Source: Theodoxus fluviatilis (Eukaryota; Mollusca; Gastropoda; Cycloneritida; Neritidae). From it: a DNA stretch of 64,000 nucleotides. Numbering within the stretch: position 1 is the stretch's first letter; each line of letters opens with the position of its first letter. The notes beneath the pieces are model-generated. The model saw only the letters and a list, made by a program, of their open reading frames with translations, was not told where the DNA came from and searched no databases. This document shows, piece after piece, positions 1-9,245 of the stretch. Location of the stretch: NCBI GenBank assembly GCA_034096865.1, contig JAWQFJ010028822.1:1-64000 (forward strand), read 5' to 3'. A program made the position numbers and the translations under genes.

Positions 1-38
1 TGGGTTACTGTGTCCATCATTGCACTGAAATCTTCACA

Positions 39-39
<1 letters not shown>

Positions 40-82
<43 letters not shown>
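40..82. repeat. (AG)n microsatellite
   Basis: An uninterrupted run of about twenty AG dinucleotides. No gene is visible around it. Confidence 0.97.
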
Positions 83-84
<2 letters not shown>

Positions 85-164
85 TTAACCTGGACAGGGA
101 AGGAGGGGGAAAAGGGAGAGTGAGTGTCCCCCTTCACACTCGTACACAGTATAACCATATAAAG

Positions 165-484
165 CCAACAACAAAAAGTTGTGGTTACGGAACCCGACCG
201 ACCCTTTCTTTTCCGGCCAACTCTAAAGATTTGTCAAAATATTGTGAAAAAAATACTGTACAAAATGAACAGTAAGCTATGCGTCCTATCTTTCCCCGCC
301 CTATGAGAACTCAGGGAATCGGCCACTATTTGTGTTTTTAAATGTTCTCAGCGAAAGATAATTTGATTTGTGTTCAATCTGGCCTCTTCTTTTTGTTTTT
401 AAAAAGAAAGAAAATAATTTAAAGAGTCAGGCCGACCTACCGATTCCCCACCTCCACCCCTCTCTCTTTTAATGTTACCAAAAC
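165..484 (+). repeat. Dispersed short element, GTTGTGG family, copy 1
   Basis: The left end (about 171, GTTGTGGTTACGGAACCC) and the right end (about 470-484, AATGTTACCAAAACA) resemble the ends of two other copies at 48476-49512 and 60510-60849. Shared inner landmarks are CCCTATGAGAACT, a CTGGCCTCTTCTT stretch and CAGGCCGAC. The ends are imperfect inverted repeats of GTTGTGGYTAYGGTAAC, so this is probably a small non-autonomous DNA element. No coding capacity was seen and no clean target duplication was found. Confidence 0.6.
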
Positions 485-499
485 ACATCTTTTTCTTTT

Positions 500-1195
500 T
501 TTCGGGGTTGGGGGTGGGGGTGGGGTGGGGGTTGCGGGGGCTAATGAAGATTTCCACATTATAACTCATCTTCCAGAGTAAGGCTGACTGAATATTAACA
601 GGTACAGCTAGGCTCATTTCCCCCCCCCCCCCCCCGGTTTTTTTGCCACACCTACCAGGGGCGTACGAGGGGGGGGGGGGTTTCCGGGGTTTCCGGACCC
701 CCCCCCCCCCCCCCCCCCAACAGAAAAATAAAAAATATAAATATAAAAAAGAAACCTTTTTTATTAGTAACAAAATGTGCTGCCTGAAAGTGGTAATGAT
801 CACCATCAGAATGTGCCAGATTGGAACATTTAATTTGCAGTGAAATCCCCCCCCTCCCCCCCCCCAACTTTCACGTTCCGGCTGAGCTCGAGCGTTTCCC
901 ATACCACCACCACCACCCACCACCCCCACCACTCACCCCCCACCACCCCCACCACTCACCCCCCACCACCCCCACCCCGCTTTCACGTTTCGGCTGAGCT
1001 TCAAGCGCTCCAAGAGGGTCGTCCTTCCCCCCCCCCCACCCACCCCGCTTTCACGTTCCGGTGGAGCACTGAACCCCCCCCCCCCCCCTTCCCCGCTATC
1101 ACGTTTCGGTTGAGCTCTTTAACCCCCCCCCCCCCCCCGCTCTTAAAACAGTTTGGAAACCCCCCACCCCCCCACCCCCCACCCCCCCAAAAAAT
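500..1195. repeat. C/G homopolymer and CCACC-rich low-complexity tract
   Basis: Runs of C or G of 12-20 bases (around 619-636, 670-681, 699-718, 1075-1088, 1122-1138) alternate with CCACC repeats. Four imperfect copies of a 20-odd base core, roughly CTTTCACGTTYCGGYTGAGC, sit between the C runs at about 866-890, 979-1002, 1047-1070 and 1095-1117. ORFs crossing this region are composition artefacts. Homopolymer lengths here may be affected by sequencing error. Confidence 0.85.
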
Positions 1196-1560
1196 GAACT
1201 GATCCGCTCCTGCCTACTACATCCCCGAAGATCTCCTGTACAGACGTCTAGCTACAGGATCCTGACCAATAACCCCATTCTGAACACAGAGATACTATCT
1301 CTGACACAGGTTGGTCACGTGACTTCGAATCCACATTCCAATGATTCTACCAATCAAAATTCAACATGATCAGAAGACCATTGAGAGTAAAAAGAGGCGA
1401 TTCTATTTCACTCCAATTATTTATCCCGATAGATAAACACAAATTTGGTGTTCTAATAAAACTAATCTATGAGATTTTCAGGAAATCATTTGAGAACTAC
1501 TTTTAGCGCGAACGTGTCTATAAGGTTGCAAACTGCCTTGAGCACGTGCGATTGTGTATA
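1196..1560. other. No gene seen
   Basis: Ordinary non-coding sequence between the C-rich tract and the pogo-type remnant. I see no repeat or coding signal here. Confidence 0.5.
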
Positions 1561-1562
1561 TA

Positions 1563-1623
1563 CAGTAGTCGCCGCTTATTAAAAACACATTGGGACCGAA
1601 CAAAAGTGTTTTTAATAAGCGGC
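1563..1623. repeat. Transposon terminus with perfect 19-bp hairpin
   Basis: After a TA dinucleotide the sequence starts CAGTAGTCGCCGCTTATTAA. A perfect 19-bp inverted repeat, CGCCGCTTATTAAAAACAC against its complement, is separated by 17 bases. A terminus CAGTAGTC... after TA is what pogo/Tigger elements show. The hairpin abuts and overlaps the 3' end of the CENP-B-like ORF on the - strand. No matching outer terminus was found on the other side. Confidence 0.65.
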
Positions 1624-2079
1624 GTTTATATTAACCGGCACTTCCCGCTTCACCAAGCCGTTGCGTTTCTTCCACCTGTTAAACCACCCATTTGTAGCTT
1701 TGAATTCGGAGCGACCAAGCTGGGAAGCAATCTGTTCCGCCTTCTGACACAGGATTGGGCCGTTTACAGGTGTGTTGCGTGCTTGGATAGAGTCGAACCA
1801 CCGCTTTAAGCCATCTTCTGTCTCTTTATCCTTCCCGCAGCGCCGACGCTTCCTTTGGCCTTGACTGGAGCCCTCTGCGATATCAGCCCTAAGTTCATCT
1901 TCTTTTTTCAGTGTCTGGCACAGAAATGATGCCGACACACCCAAAATGTCAGCACTCTCCCTCAAACTTTTAGAATTTAGCTCTCGGTAGCGATCAAGCA
2001 AGTCCACTTTGTCTTTGGGTGTCATTTCTGTTCTTTTTCTTTTCTTTGGAGCTGAAGTTAAAGCCATTTTCTGATTCAC
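1612..2079 (-). pseudogene. Pogo/Tigger-type transposase N-terminal DNA-binding region, truncated
   Basis: The 155-residue ORF has a basic start (KKRKRTEMTPKDKVDLLDRY), a first helix-turn-helix of the psq/CENP-B-N type (residues about 18-60), and a second CENP-B type helix-turn-helix (about 85-140). The second holds the pattern L..WF...R....PVNG..L..KA..IA..L......A..GW..RWKKR.G. This matches the DNA-binding half of pogo/Tigger transposases and of CENP-B/JRK-like host proteins. The DDE catalytic half is absent: the ORF runs straight into the terminal hairpin at 1605-1623 and stops there. An internal deletion that joined the binding domain to the element terminus is the simplest explanation. 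A domesticated DNA-binding protein is possible because the ORF is open, but there is no transcript evidence. Confidence 0.7.
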
Positions 2080-2574
2080 TGCTTATCCAGCGAGACTAGA
2101 CAGTGTTGAATTGACATCTGACGGTTTGCTGACAAGGTACGCGTAATCACTGTTCACACAAACGCTGAAGCGTCTTTAGTTGTCATCTAACGGTTTGCTG
2201 ACAAGAATTCACAACCAGAGATCGACTCTGACCCTCCGAACTCGCTCAATGAAGTATAAATATTGCTGTTGTATTCAAAGTCCTTATAATTAGTAGAGTT
2301 CACAATATTACACTCTTGTGATTCGAATTTTACCGCATACAAGTTTTACATTCATGGGAAATCGATGTTTAGAAAATGAACTGACGGAAAAATGGCTGCC
2401 AGTATGGAGTGTATCACAACAAGCGGAGGAATACACTCACGATGTGATATGGCATTCAGCGCGGCTGTTCAGAACGGTGGTATGCATGTTATGGAAGAAT
2501 TTAGGCTATCACGTGACCAACCTGTTGCTGAGACTATATTCACTAGTCTCAGCCACGCTGAATGCAATAACCCC
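2080..2574. other. Non-coding; 24-bp direct repeat
   Basis: A direct repeat of about 24 bp, approximately CATCTRACGGTTTGCTGACA, occurs at 2113-2137 and 2181-2205 upstream of the CENP-B-like ORF. It could be a subterminal transposase-binding repeat of that element. Nothing else was recognised. Confidence 0.4.
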
Positions 2575-2671
2575 TCACAGCACCACCCACCACAGCACCA
2601 CCCACCACAGCACCACCCACCACAGCACCACCCACCACAGCACCATCCACCACAGCACCACCCACCACAGC
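2575..2671. repeat. 15-bp tandem repeat (CAGCACCACCCACCA)n
   Basis: About six near-perfect 15-bp units. The His/Pro- and Trp-rich ORFs across it are artefacts. Confidence 0.95.
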
Positions 2672-3460
2672 TTTTTTAAAATAAAAACAAACGGACTCAT
2701 GTTGATAAAAAAAAACAGTGCTGATGTTCCGGGGAGAAAAACACTGCTATGATCGAAACGTGTGTGGGATGGGTGTAGGTTGGACAACTAATATCCGGAG
2801 TTATCATCGTGGGAAACAGTTAATGACTGCAATTTTCAACTGTTTTCATTACCTCAGTAGAGTACAGTTTGTCTTGGTTCGTATCGTCTGTGGGTGCAGT
2901 GATGCGAGGCCGGGGTTAATAGGCGGCCCAGCGTACTACAACGATATGTTTGGAGGGGAGAGGTTAACAGACTCGCACATCACCATAAGCGGGCAGATCG
3001 AGGGAGCAAACAGCAGCTTCCTCTCAATCCTCAGAGTGTCGAGGATTTGACACAGACTGCCACTCCATAGTGAGACTCAGAAGCCACTGCAGATATTGTC
3101 CCCAAGCCATCTGACCTACCAATGCACTACCATCTTCTCTCCAGACAAAAAGCTGCCTTTTACTACCACACATTTGGTCATTCTCAAGCAGGCAATAGGT
3201 GTGTAAACTTCCACTGCGCTAAACCTTTTATCAGAAATGGTGCATCTGCAATCTTTGAAATCAAACTCACTCATTTATTTGAAATGTCTCATTTGAACCA
3301 AAACGACGGCGATAAATGACAAGTGAATTAAGTCACTTTAAAACACAGGGCGACTACAAATGCAAATTTCGACTTTAAAATCTTCACCAGTCATTAAAAT
3401 TAAATTTTAAAAACCTCAACTGTTTACCCTGCACAGTTCAGTTGTGTTTTTTGTTTTACG
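2672..3460. other. No gene seen
   Basis: Short ORFs occur on the + strand (2718-3050, 3122-3319), but they lack recognisable domains or convincing splice context. Nothing here can be supported as a gene. Confidence 0.4.
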
Positions 3461-3461
3461 C

Positions 3462-3486
3462 CTGATGAAGACTTTTAAGTCGGAAA
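3462..3486 (+). ncRNA. Hammerhead-like core motif, copy 1
   Basis: CTGATGA is followed by a 4-bp hairpin (GACT / AGTC, loop TTTA) and then GAAA, the order of the conserved core of hammerhead ribozymes. A second copy at 4819-4842 keeps CTGATGA and GAAA but has GGCT / AGCC, a compensatory change in the stem. I could not fold convincing stems I and III, so this may only be a fossil or a look-alike. Confidence 0.3.
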
Positions 3487-3604
3487 TTTGCATTTGTATT
3501 CGCCGTGTGTTTGAAAACGACTTCTCATAGACATTATTCACGCAGCGGCCATTTTGAAATCGAAAACGAGACTAAGTCCGCAAATTTAATGGCGTCCAGC
3601 GTCT

Positions 3605-3793
3605 ATGGCGAAACCGAAGGCTTCATCATCACATAGACACTGCTGTGTTCCTTATTGCGAGAACGATGATCGATATGACGAGAACTCCAGACTGTCCTTT
3701 TTCAAATTCCCCACAGACAAGAAGCAGAAGAAACTATGGATCTGGAAGATTCGGCGTGATCCTGGCAAAAAATTCAAGGCAACAAGAGCTTAG
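3605..3793 (+). CDS. THAP-domain N-terminal half (partial gene or transposon remnant)
   Basis: The 62-residue ORF contains C-x3-C near its start (HCCVPYCEND), then FFKFP, a tryptophan pair (LWIWKIRRD) and a lysine-rich end. This is the order of the first half of a THAP zinc-coordinating DNA-binding domain (Cys-x2-4-Cys, then the F..FP and W motifs). The second half, Cys-x2-His with the AVPTIF-like tail, is missing before the stop. I could not find an in-frame continuation downstream. The start at ATGGCG is one of several upstream candidates. It may be a first exon whose donor I cannot identify, or a decayed P-element/Kolobok-type transposase. A different THAP remnant lies at 44.2 kb. Confidence 0.5.
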   Translation: MAKPKASSSHRHCCVPYCENDDRYDENSRLSFFKFPTDKKQKKLWIWKIRRDPGKKFKATRA

Positions 3794-4084
3794 ATTTAGG
3801 TCTTGTAAAAGCAAAAAAAATGTTAAATCATCTAACCAGAACATTCAAGATCCTCATAAAAACACCATATTCGTCACATCTTTTCATCAACTCAACTACA
3901 CTTCTTACGAAATAAAGTCATTTCTACAACTTGAGATACGAATAAAAGCGACAAGGCTTCAGATAGTGCCTCACGAGGAGCGCACATGTTTGTGATGTAA
4001 AACGTGACCTTCATTACAGTATTACACTACGAGTGATCTTATCCGATACCAGTTGATGTTTTACCCCTCTGCTAAGATTATAAT

Positions 4085-4175
4085 ACAACTCATTCGAGTT
4101 TTACATGAAACATTTAGTTATCTCGATCGTCTGCTGGCGAAGTGGCTGCGGTTCGATCGTGTTCGTCTGCTTGGT
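4085..4175 (+). repeat. Dispersed repeat segment shared with 51712-51800
   Basis: ACTCATTCGAGYTTTACATG, CTCGATCGTCTGCTGGCG and TTCGATCGTGTTCKTCTGCT occur in the same order in both places. This is part of an interspersed element whose limits I could not define. Confidence 0.6.
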
Positions 4176-4326
4176 TCGTAGTGTTGATCATTATGAATGG
4201 TGTTTCTTGAAATAAGGTCAGTAAGCCTATATGTTAATTTATAATGCTAATATAACCATGGACTGTCTTAATTTATCAAAGCTGTATGTTGATTGCGTCA
4301 ATAGGTCGTGAAATACATTTTACAAA

Positions 4327-4378
4327 TGTGTGTGTGTGTGTGGGGAGTCTTGCGCGTACGTGTTCCTACATGCATCGG

Positions 4379-4441
<63 letters not shown>

Positions 4442-4453
4442 TGTGTGTGTGTG
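4327..4453. repeat. (GT)n microsatellite
   Basis: A short GT run at 4327-4341 and a long, nearly perfect one at 4382-4453. Confidence 0.97.
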
Positions 4454-4818
4454 AATCATCACGCGTGTGCATGAATGTGTGAATCATCACGCGTGCGCAT
4501 GACATATATACTATAAAGTAAATAAATGGACTGTATATGGGTTTTAATGTTTGTAGTTATGCGTAAGTATGTATTACCTTTTAAGTTATCTATTTATTAA
4601 ACTTATGTATATTTTAAAACACTAACGCTATTTTACACCTGGTGACAATGGGATTGGAGTCCCTTTCATTTTAGCTGTGAGTTGAACACTTTTCATGACA
4701 CGAGCCACACGCCAGCCCTCGTTTTACTCTGTGAGTTGTTTTTATGTATGCTGAACCCACTGACAGACTCGCTTTCATTCTACTTTTGTCCGCCCTCCAG
4801 TAAGTTTTATTTGTGCGC

Positions 4819-4842
4819 CTGATGAAGGCTTTTTAGCCGAAA
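4819..4842 (+). ncRNA. Hammerhead-like core motif, copy 2
   Basis: CTGATGA, then a GGCT/AGCC hairpin with a TTTT loop, then GAAA. Compared with 3462-3486 the stem shows a covarying base pair. The flanking sequence ATTTGC after GAAA is also shared. Full ribozyme folding is not demonstrated, and there is an unpaired A between core and stem. Confidence 0.3.
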
Positions 4843-4988
4843 ATTTGCGTTGTTTTACCTTCTAATGTTTTGTATTTGTTTTGTATTATACGCGGCCATC
4901 AAAACCTCACCGTGTTTTAGACTTTTATTCTAGTGCCGTGGCAGTCCCTTGTTTTTGACACATGACAGATTAGTCATGATTATGGAAA

Positions 4989-5545
4989 GCGGCTAAATAC
5001 AGCTATGCCCTGCCGGCGTCACCGCTTCTGATTGGCCGGTTCTTGTCACGTGACTGTGGTTGTTTCGTCTGCAACTCGTAAAGTTTACGTACGTTATGGT
5101 CGCCGTAGTTTGATGTTTACTTCGTCCGCTGAACGCTGCCAAGACTAATGCGCGAATGAATGAAATTTGTGTTGTCTGTTGTCTGATGAACACGCGCGTA
5201 TGAAGAAACTGCTTGATTTTGACACTGCAGGCTCTGTTTGCGTATTTATAATGTTATTTGTGTTCAGCTCATACCGCACCCGCCTGACTGACTTTGCACG
5301 CCCGGGGAGTTATGCTAAGATCCGGCCGCGTAAATGTATCTGCGTTTTGTGAGAAACGTCTTGCTTGGCGGTACTGTACTCCATGCACCCTTACGGTCCG
5401 CGTGATTCGGGTGTAATCTTAAGCTAAACGACGTTCCGAATGTTTCCGACTTGGACCATTTCAGCGAAACTATCACAGTCACGTGACACGAACCGGCCAA
5501 TCAGAAGCGGTGACGCCGGCAGGGCATAGCTGTGTTTAGCCGCAT
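4989..5545. mobile_element. Inverted-repeat element (CACGTG/CCAAT family), copy 1, about 557 bp
   Basis: The two ends are inverted copies of each other over about 65 bp: GCGGCTAAATACAGCTATGC at the left and its complement at the right (GCATAGCTGTGTTTAGCCGC). Each arm contains GCGTCACCGCTTCTGATTGG and TCACGTGAC, so both ends carry a CCAAT box and a palindromic E-box. A second copy with the same arms is at 20822-21968. It has no transposase, so it is a MITE-like element. The target duplication is not resolved. Confidence 0.8.
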
Positions 5546-5560
5546 GTTACACATGCACCA

Positions 5561-5738
5561 AAGGCTTGTTCACGAGGGGCAGCAATGTGCAGCGCTGCTC
5601 AGCGCTGCACAGCGCTTGCGCTGCAAAGCGCCGAATCACATGCAGCGCTTTGCAGCGCTACGCGTCCTGAACAAGCCGTTTCACGGCGCAAGCGCTGTGG
5701 AGCAGCGCTGCACATTGCTGCGCCTCGTGAACAAGGCT
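5561..5738. mobile_element. AGCGCT-rich inverted-repeat element, short copy
   Basis: The left end AGGCTTGTTCACGAGG is the inverted complement of the right end CCTCGTGAACAAGGCT, and the inner parts pair extensively. The inside has repeated AGCGCT palindromes. It is related to the longer copies at 19837-20352 and 25221-25706, which share AGGCTTGTTCA and the AGCGCT content. It sits 16 bp after the previous element. Confidence 0.75.
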
Positions 5739-5756
5739 CTAGATGATAGATCTATC

Positions 5757-6173
5757 CATTTTGTAAACCCGAGTCCGTAGTATTGACTCTGGCACAGTTC
5801 GCAATGAATGCGTAATAGGCTTGACCCTTGGCATTACAGCCTTGCGCCAAAAATAGTTCGTTCTGATACTATTTATCTCTCCACTTTTTACAGAAATCAT
5901 TCAGATGTAAAAACTTGGTTCCATTTCAACACAAACATTTTATTGTATCGAATAAACGCTTGTTTGTTGTCTCAACAAGAGTAAGTTAAGAGTTTTGTGC
6001 GAAGTAGTCTTAGAACTACTTTAACGGCGTATGTCAGGGAGCACATCGGCTATCCCACAAGCCTCTCGTGTGACCTCCGCTTGCATAAATTGGCCAAAAA
6101 CCTTCCATCACGTGATGTGAACTGTGCTAGAGATACTTTTGCCGGTAGGCGAAATCTCTAGTTTACTAGAATG
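5757..6173. mobile_element. MULE-like MITE with perfect 9-bp target duplication, copy 1
   Basis: The element begins CATTTTGTAAACCCGAG and ends with the complement of CATTCTAGTAAAC. It is flanked on both sides by AGATCTATC (5748-5756 and 6174-6182). A diverged copy at 62815-63221 starts CATTCTGTGAACCCGAG, ends TAGAATG, and is flanked by GGTCAACAG on both sides. Nine-base duplications are typical of Mutator-like elements. No ORF of note. Confidence 0.8.
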
Positions 6174-6229
6174 AGATCTATCATTCTATGCACAAACGAC
6201 AAAGGAGGTCAGCATGCCCTATAAAAATA

Positions 6230-6645
6230 TAGTCCATATGCCCTCAGGGATAAGGAGGATAGTGAAGCATTGGATAGGTTGGTCAGTTTCTTTTTGAACG
6301 GTCAAGCGTACTTGAAGAGTGAGGAAAAAACACAGCACCCTTTAAAGTTGATAGTTTTGCTGCGCTGAACGCCTGCCACTGGCAAGGCTAATTGGTTCAA
6401 GGGAGGTCACTCTTGGCTGTCTGGAAGTTGACCCTGCTGCTGGTGACGGTCGATTTGTAACAGTTCAACATGGCGTCCAACAGTTCGCACACAGCCTTCG
6501 CATAAAAGACGTCGTTAAATGTCTGTCTAGAAAGAGCAAGAACCGACTGTGTACGGCAAGGATCTTCTGGTGCGGTAAGTGAGTCTTTCTTGGTCAGTCG
6601 CTGCCAGCCACTGTGTTTGCGGTTCTGTCCCTATCCATATCATGC
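6230..6645 (+). repeat. Dispersed module with ATGGCGTCC and splice-donor-like end, copy 1
   Basis: It matches 20375-20800 closely and starts at TGCCCTCAGGGATAAGGAGG. Near its end it holds AACATGGCGTCCAACAGTTC followed by a short ORF (MASNSSHTAFA, then stop). About 60 bases further on is CTGGTGCGGTAAGTGAGTC, a strong donor-like site. This could be a captured promoter/first exon of a gene, or just a MITE. No protein can be inferred. Confidence 0.6.
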
Positions 6646-6873
6646 CTATGTATTAAGAGGAGTCGACAGCGAGTGTCAGTGTGTAAAACTAAACACAACT
6701 ACTTGAACTAGTAAAAGCTTCTCTTTTTTCACTGCCGTTACAGTTCATAACAGATCTTCAAGACTGTGAAGACAGTATATCACAACACAAGAAATCAGAA
6801 TGAGGAATTTGATTAAAAAAATACAGAAAATATTTTCACCAGAAATGAAGAAACGCTAAGCATATCCCCAAAG

Positions 6874-6877
<4 letters not shown>

Positions 6878-6917
<40 letters not shown>
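6878..6917. repeat. (AT)n microsatellite
   Basis: About twenty AT dinucleotides. Confidence 0.97.
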
Positions 6918-6920
<3 letters not shown>

Positions 6921-6929
6921 TAAGGGTGT

Positions 6930-7145
6930 GTTTGTTTGGCCCAAAATCTCGAGAGAATCGCGAGGGCTAGGCGTTTACGTTCATCGCTCAAAAGGACGCA
7001 CTCGCCGTGAAGGCGGGAAGCCGATAGAGGTCCGGAGCTCCCTCCATCCTTCCCGCTGCAGTGACCCGGATGAGCCAAAATGGCGGAGACAGTGCGAGTT
7101 GGGGAGGTTCGGAGAGAACAGTGCCTGTAATGTACTTCTCAAGGT
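6930..7145 (+). promoter_or_regulatory. Possible CpG-rich promoter / first exon
   Basis: This short stretch is richer in CG dinucleotides than its surroundings. It has an ATCTCGAGAGAATCGCGAG motif and an ATG in good context (CAAAATGGCGG) opening a 16-codon reading frame to a stop. Animal promoters often look like this, but nothing else supports a gene here. Confidence 0.2.
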
Positions 7146-7208
7146 TTGAGAATTGAAAAGTGTACATACACAGAAGTATTTGCTGTTCGAGTGTTCATTT
7201 GTATATGA

Positions 7209-7801
7209 CAGGTTTCACGATATTGCATACTGCAGTTTACCACTACACCCAATCATTCATAAAAAATAAAAAGTCAACCAGGGGCCCAAAAACAGTTTGC
7301 ACAAAGAGTTCAACTTTATTTCTACCTAAAACAGTAAAAAAATGTATATGAACATACTTATTTCCAAAGTTATTGATGTTCAAAGACGCTATATCCTGAA
7401 ACCACAAACAATGCTTTTACAACTTCAGTGCATCATAACTGCTACAAAATGTTGTTTGGAAGCAACCAATGACAATCATCTTTAACATACACTATGTACA
7501 CCTTAAGAAAAGTAGTAAACTTGCAATAAAAGTGACAACATTGATCATAAGGATGGTTGACAGATAAATGACGCTAAATTTAGAATAATTCTGTCTTTAA
7601 ATTGTTTCCTGTAGACCTCAGGAGTCATCACTAGATAAATAAATCATTCTAAAATTGAAAACCAAACATCTATAAATCATATCCACATAACAGATAGATA
7701 TTTGACTCAATCACAATGACATGGGTGGACTCAAACAAACACCCCCCCCCCCCCCCCCCCCAAATTCAAAAACGGGGTCAAACTTGCAGTTACTTGCTTC
7801 A
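7209..7801. repeat. 590-bp direct repeat, copy 1 (copy 2 at 39323-39909)
   Basis: From AGGTTTCACGATATTGCATA to AGTTACTTGCTTCAA the two copies agree by eye at about 96-97 percent, including a poly-C run (7742-7762). They lie in the same orientation 32 kb apart. They contain only short ORFs without domains. This could be a recently moved interspersed element or a dispersed segmental duplication. Terminal repeats were not recognised. Confidence 0.85.
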
Positions 7802-9138
7802 AAGACCCTATACAATAAGATGATTCGTTAGGCACTCGGCCTATATAAAACATGATGACGGAGCCGAGAACTATAAATCGCTTTCGACCGAGAAGCCCCA
7901 AGCGGAAATCGTGATGCTCGAGTCAAGGAAGACAATCTTCCACATACCCACAACAGAAATCGTAATGAGAATTAATCACTTTTATATTATATTATATTAG
8001 GTACTGGCAGCCGCAGCCAGTTTTGCTGGGAAAGGTGCCTGCAGGCTAAAAATTGATGATTTACCCCGTGATGTTTATATATTTAAATTGAAAATTTTCG
8101 CACCAAAACTATGTGCAAAATAAAGTTTCAACCTTCATCTGTCATTCTGTGTTGTTTTTTATGTTGTCTGTGATCTGTGGTACTTGTGCGAATGCACTAA
8201 AAGTACTAGATGAAACACAAAATACGCTTCGCGTCATCAGTCGGAATGGCATCTTTTACCGAGCATATTTACAGTGTGTTAGAAACAATACCTTTCGCGC
8301 CGTCAAGAAACCCATTCCAAGAATGCGAATTACTGAGTCAGCAAGACGAAGCTCCACAGTTTATTCTCGTATAAATATTTTTCCAAAATAAAGCGATTAA
8401 GTTAAAGAAAATTCTATCTGAAAATATGTCTAATTTTCAAAAGCTCATATCTCTGGAACTACTCAACGGATTATATACAATAAAGATGGAAATTAAAGCT
8501 CATTTTATGCCGAATTTAACGATATACGAAACGTGTCGGACAAATGAATGCTCGCGCAGCGCGAGCCAATCGGAGACGAGTACTCTCCGCGCATTGGTAC
8601 GCATCATGGCGGACTTTCAGTCTACGAGCGGTTGTGGCAAATCGGAGTTATTTGTTTGCAGCATCAAGTCTAGTCTTGATAAGTAGCCTAATTCGATGTC
8701 TAAACTCATTAAGTTACCAGTACTGCAAGTTATTAAAGCTATTTTTTGCTATTCATGGCAAAGTTTACGCAGAATTAACAGCAAATGTTTGCCACGTGAC
8801 CGGGTCAAAGTTGTGTGTTGTGTATACATGTACATTCGAAGTGTATCGTATTTTTCTTTCTGCTGATTGTTATCATTAAAATATTATGACAGGAATGTCT
8901 GTATGTTATAAACAACATAAATAAGTGTTTTGTTGAATTTTAGCAAGGTGTTCGAAAACAAAAATCGATGTCTATCATAGACCGAAGTGCGATCCCATAT
9001 CGAATAGTCATGTGTTTGGATGTATACACACACGTGCCAATAACATCTGATTCTCATCTCTGAGGTACGCAGCCAAACTGCTGACATGTTAAAAAAATAT
9101 TAATGACCTTTTATAGAAATGCAATGCTATTTTATTTT
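7802..9138. other. Non-coding, weak CpG-rich patch
   Basis: Mostly AT-rich. At 8530-8690 there is a CG-rich patch with a small palindrome (CTCGCGCAGCGCGAG) and an ATGGCGGAC start of a 26-codon ORF. This is not enough to call a gene. Confidence 0.35.
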
Positions 9139-9241
9139 TGACTCACATGCGAAGCCAAAGTGAGTCTATGTACTCAGCCGTGTCGTCCGGGCGTCCGTCC
9201 GGGCGTAAAAAACTTAAACGTTGGATTTTTCTCGGAGACTA
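9139..9241 (+). mobile_element. TGACCTT element, copy A, left part
   Basis: Left terminus TGACTCACATGCGAAGC followed by a GTGAGTC complement, TATGTACTCAGCC and the CGTCCGGGCGTCC stretch. It is continuous with 10400-11150 once the intervening TTAA-flanked insertion is ignored. Confidence 0.85.
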
Positions 9242-9245
9242 TTAA

